In this document: in pieces, positions 1 to 64,000 of the stretch
Position numbering within the stretch: the stretch's first letter is position 1
How the letters are laid out: each line of letters starts with the position of its first letter
Source: Notolepis coatsorum
Taxonomy: Eukaryota > Chordata > Actinopteri > Aulopiformes > Paralepididae
Reading direction: 5' to 3'
Assembly (NCBI GenBank): GCA_963971535.1
Contig: OZ020587.1
Coordinates: 161,642,350-161,706,349, forward strand
Length of the DNA: 64,000 nucleotides
Position numbers and translations under genes: made by a program
Notes under the pieces: model-generated
Database searches by the model: none
Seen by the model: the letters and a program-made list of their open reading frames with translations, nothing else
Told to the model about the DNA's origin: nothing

Positions 1-220
1 AGGACAATTGTGTCAAGGCGTCCGGGAAAATGAATAACCCTTAATGTGCCTTTGAGTTAATTTGCAAGGTCTTTCACGGCTGTGGACGGAGAGAGAGTAC
101 ACCTGGCTCCGCAAACCCTGTGCCGTCGCATCGCCGGCGTTTACCAGCCGGACAACAATTCTCATGGAAACATTGGGAAAACGTTGGGGAAGGACTGCTA
201 TGACTAAAGTCTCCTCTTAC

Positions 221-61474
<61,254 letters not shown>

Positions 61475-62049
61475 CTGCGGTGACGACGAGGACAAGACGA
61501 CGATAAATGGTCAACGGTAGGTAGCAGGGGTGGGGAATCACCAGAGGGCCTCACGGTACGATATTATTAACATGATACTTAAGTCACGATACGATAGTGT
61601 TGCGATTCAAAATATATCGCGATATGCAGAGTATTGCGATATTAATATTGCAATATATAACCTTTTTTCAACTGCAAAGTAAAACTTTGTCAACATGTTT
61701 TATCTAATAAAATAAAGTTTTCAGTCTGTTCGTCTCACTTCAATCATTTTTATTGCAGCAAATGGGATTTTCTCAAGCAGACAGATGTCAACAGTGTAAT
61801 CTGCGTTGCATGTACCTGACAAACTGCACTGTTTGTATTACAGTCACATTCCAACTTAACTGAATGCACACATGTGTGTGTGGACTACTGTACTATTGCA
61901 GGTATTGAAATGAACAATGCAACTTCCTTATACAAAAACAAATGCATTTAAAAAATAAATATCGATACTTGGCATCCTTGTATCGATACAGTATCGCCAT
62001 GCAAAGTATCGCGATACTACTACGTATTGATATTTCCCCCCCACCACTA
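61475..62049. other. Intron stretch with a possible hAT-like element
   Basis: Segments near 61545-61660 and 61960-62040 repeat GCGATATT and GTATCG motifs typical of a decayed hAT-like family, but clear termini are not seen. No upstream UBR3 exon is recognised. Confidence 0.4.
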
Positions 62050-62054
62050 GTAAA

Positions 62055-62300
62055 CGGTGCGTTTATATAACCGCTTTTATCCAAAGCGCTTTACAATTTG
62101 CTCCTCACATTTTTTACACATTCTCACACCGACGGCGGCGGAGGAGGCAACCATGCCAAGGTGCCGACCTGCTCATCAGGAGCAGTTAGGGGGTTAAGTG
62201 TCTCGCTCAAAGACACTTCGACACGCTGCCCGGGAATCAAACCGGGGACCCTCCGGATTACCAGGCGATTGCTCTACCTACTGAGACACTGTCGCCCCAT
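62055..62300 (-). mobile_element. V-SINE-like retroposon, copy 5
   Basis: Minus-strand head (ACAGTGTCTCAGTAGGTAGA, GGTTTGATTCCC), central AAGTGTCTTTGAGCGAGACA and the tail GCGCTTTGGATAAAAG. Confidence 0.75.
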
Positions 62301-62448
62301 CGTTTCAGCGAAGAACCACCACCGTGTGGATAATTACGTTGAGACTAGAACTAAGTATCACGACGCCGGTTCTAAAATGATACCACGGCAAAATAAATTA
62401 ACATCAGGACATAATGGAACATAATATTAGAACAGAACGTGGAAAATT

Positions 62449-62890
62449 GAGGGCTGTAACCGAATGTCATTTTTTAACATTCGAAGCTTCTATTGAAGTA
62501 TTCGAACGAAGCTTTGAATGTCTGTAAAAAAAATCTTTTTTTCTTTAGCCTCAAATTGAATAAAGTGATTAATCTGATTAAATTAGTCATTTTTTTAAAT
62601 TAAATCAACTTTCTTTAATGAATATAACTCACATCAGTTTCGTCAACAACATAAATAATCCAATAAGGGCACGTTGGTACGAAAGTGATGGTGACGTCTT
62701 ATAGTATAATATTATAATATTAGTGTAGCCTAATCTTTATCAGCAACTGTGAAGAAAAACCCAATTGGTTTAAACAGATTGAATAGACATACAAAAAAGA
62801 TTAAAAAAAATTAAAAAAAAATCGAATGTTGATTTAGAATTCGAATGTCAACATTATGATCGAAGCTTCAAAGCATTCGGTACAGCCCTA
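62449..62890. mobile_element. hAT-like element (CGAATGC family), uninterrupted copy
   Basis: Ends AGGGCTGTAACCGAATG and CATTCGGTACAGCCCTA; flanks share GAAAATT. No frame. Confidence 0.8.
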
Positions 62891-63004
62891 GAAAATTCTT
62901 TATGAAATTATTTTTATTAATAATAATATTTTGACACTGTTGAAACTTGAATAATCTCAATTATTCTGTTACAGCTGCTGAGCTATATAGCTAATCTAAA
63001 CACC

Positions 63005-64000
63005 ACCAAGGTTTCAACAAGTTAAATGTAAGACTTTTTAAGACCTTTTTAATACCACTTAGAGCAAGATTTTATACCAATTTCACGACCATACTAGCAA
63101 AGAAAAACACATGGCGACACTGAGCCGGCGGCTGCACTTGCACAACAATTAAAAAATGCACGCACGTTCCATACAAGCTCTCGCCAGACGCACCGAGCTC
63201 CCGGTAGCCCCACAAAAAACAACGACTTGAATACAAAAACATTTCATATATTTCATATAATTTAGGCCATGTTTAGACGGAGAGAGTCTGAACAGAAACC
63301 GCAAAAGTCGACTTGCGGTCTCACTTTTAATGTTGCGTTTAGACTAGTGTTTTGGGATGGAATTCTGCGTGCAGACGAGGCTGTAAAGACTCGAGACGAC
63401 GGAGCCCCGCTGTCACACGATTGGCGCATATGTCACATGACGTGCTGTGAAGACCCGCCCTACTCTGCCTCTGATTCGCAGACTGTGGGTGGGGGAATGT
63501 GATTGGACCAAAGCAGAGTCACTCACAGACAGTGGCTCCAGTCACTAATAGTTGCGATAGCCGCGGGACAGATTCTTGTGTATTTAAAAGTGCTGCCAAT
63601 GTAGCCTTCAGGTGATCGCCATGGATAGAATCAGCTTTGTTTACGCTTCTAGGCTACTGGCGCATGCCTGTGATGTAAGCAGTACGCGCGACGAGAGCCT
63701 TGAGAACCCTTTCGTCATAGTCTTATGCGGTTTGACAGTTTAGATGATAGCGCAAAGGTTTATCGTTTCTAGGAATTTCACACAGGAAGGTGGTCTAACT
63801 TTTTTGCGGTTTCTCCCCGTAAAAACGCTGTTGCCGTATAAACAAAAGGCACATCCGAAAAAATATTTTTGCGGATTCACCTGCTAGCGTTTCCGTCTAA
63901 ACGGGGCCTTAATCTCGACAGCCGGCCTGCCACCCCCAAAAATGTAATACCTGTGCAAATTAAAATCGAAGATTTTGTAATACGTTTTAAGGCCTTCAAT
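63005..64000. mobile_element. Non-autonomous TIR element, GGGTATCTGC family, copy 4 (runs off window)
   Basis: The family interior (TTTCAACAAGTTAAATGTAA, CGACCATACTAGCAA) is split by the Harbinger-like element at 63265-63908. The right end lies beyond 64000. Confidence 0.65.
63265..63908. mobile_element. Non-autonomous Harbinger-like element
   Basis: Ends GGCCATGTTTAGACGG and CCGTCTAAACGGGGCC are inverted repeats flanked by TTA on both sides (63262-63264, 63909-63911). No transposase frame. Confidence 0.75.

Noticed and set aside
63269-63502. A 77-residue plus-strand frame
   Set aside because: It lies inside a Harbinger-like inverted-repeat element and shows no recognisable domain.
61475-64000. 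An upstream UBR3 exon at the right edge of the window
   Set aside because: No splice-bounded frame resembling UBR3 was found; the stretch is transposon DNA.

Overview
The window is nuclear DNA from a ray-finned (teleost) fish. It holds a split vertebrate host gene, a Gmr1-like Ty3/Gypsy element, a DIRS-type element, V-SINEs and other tRNA-headed SINEs, and many hAT-, piggyBac- and Harbinger-like non-autonomous DNA transposons. Low-complexity DNA is abundant. No prokaryotic or organelle features are visible. I cannot name the species.

One host gene fills the window: UBR3, an E3 ubiquitin ligase of the UBR box family. It lies on the minus strand and is cut at both ends of the window. I can place 17 consecutive coding exons (about 2.4 kb, about 800 codons) with AG/GT borders and matching phases, from exon 1 at 61246-61474 to exon 17 at 221-309. 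They encode the middle of the protein. The N-terminal UBR box lies beyond position 64000 and the C-terminal RING-type region lies before position 1. Fifteen exons read cleanly. Exons 14 and 15 carry three apparent one-base losses, two of them in C-runs, so sequencing error is the first suspicion.

The introns are the unusual part. At least ten minisatellite arrays sit in them, and several begin right at a splice site. Some are built from copies of the splice junction itself. The exon 15 acceptor plus about 40 bases of exon is repeated four times. The exon 11 end plus its donor is repeated about eight times. The donors of exons 9 and 14 are each duplicated once. Mobile elements have then landed in the arrays. 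A near-complete Gmr1-like element (12404-19594) splits the 15-base array after exon 13. A DIRS-like element (38770-44891) splits the roughly 29-base array before exon 6. A 1.3-kb palindrome and a hAT element sit in a fourth array family.

Region by region (plus-strand coordinates): 0.2-5 kb, exons 17 and 16, V-SINEs and two inverted arrays. 5-11 kb, a CA-rich array, a foldback element, a solo LTR, exon 15 with its acceptor array, and a piggyBac-like element. 11-20 kb, exon 14, the 15-base array with the Gmr1-like insertion, and exon 13. 20-27 kb, SINEs, a 42-base array, a SINE that grew its own minisatellite, the palindrome, and exon 12. 27-33 kb, an L1 fragment, exon 11 with its donor array, and exons 10 and 9. 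33-38 kb, a three-level transposon nest and exons 8, 7 and 6. 38-47 kb, the DIRS-like element with two 5S-rRNA-like segments, then exon 5. 47-64 kb, exons 4, 3, 2 and 1 among hAT, piggyBac-like, LINE and SINE copies.

All identifications come from reading motifs and remembered family sequences; no database search was run.
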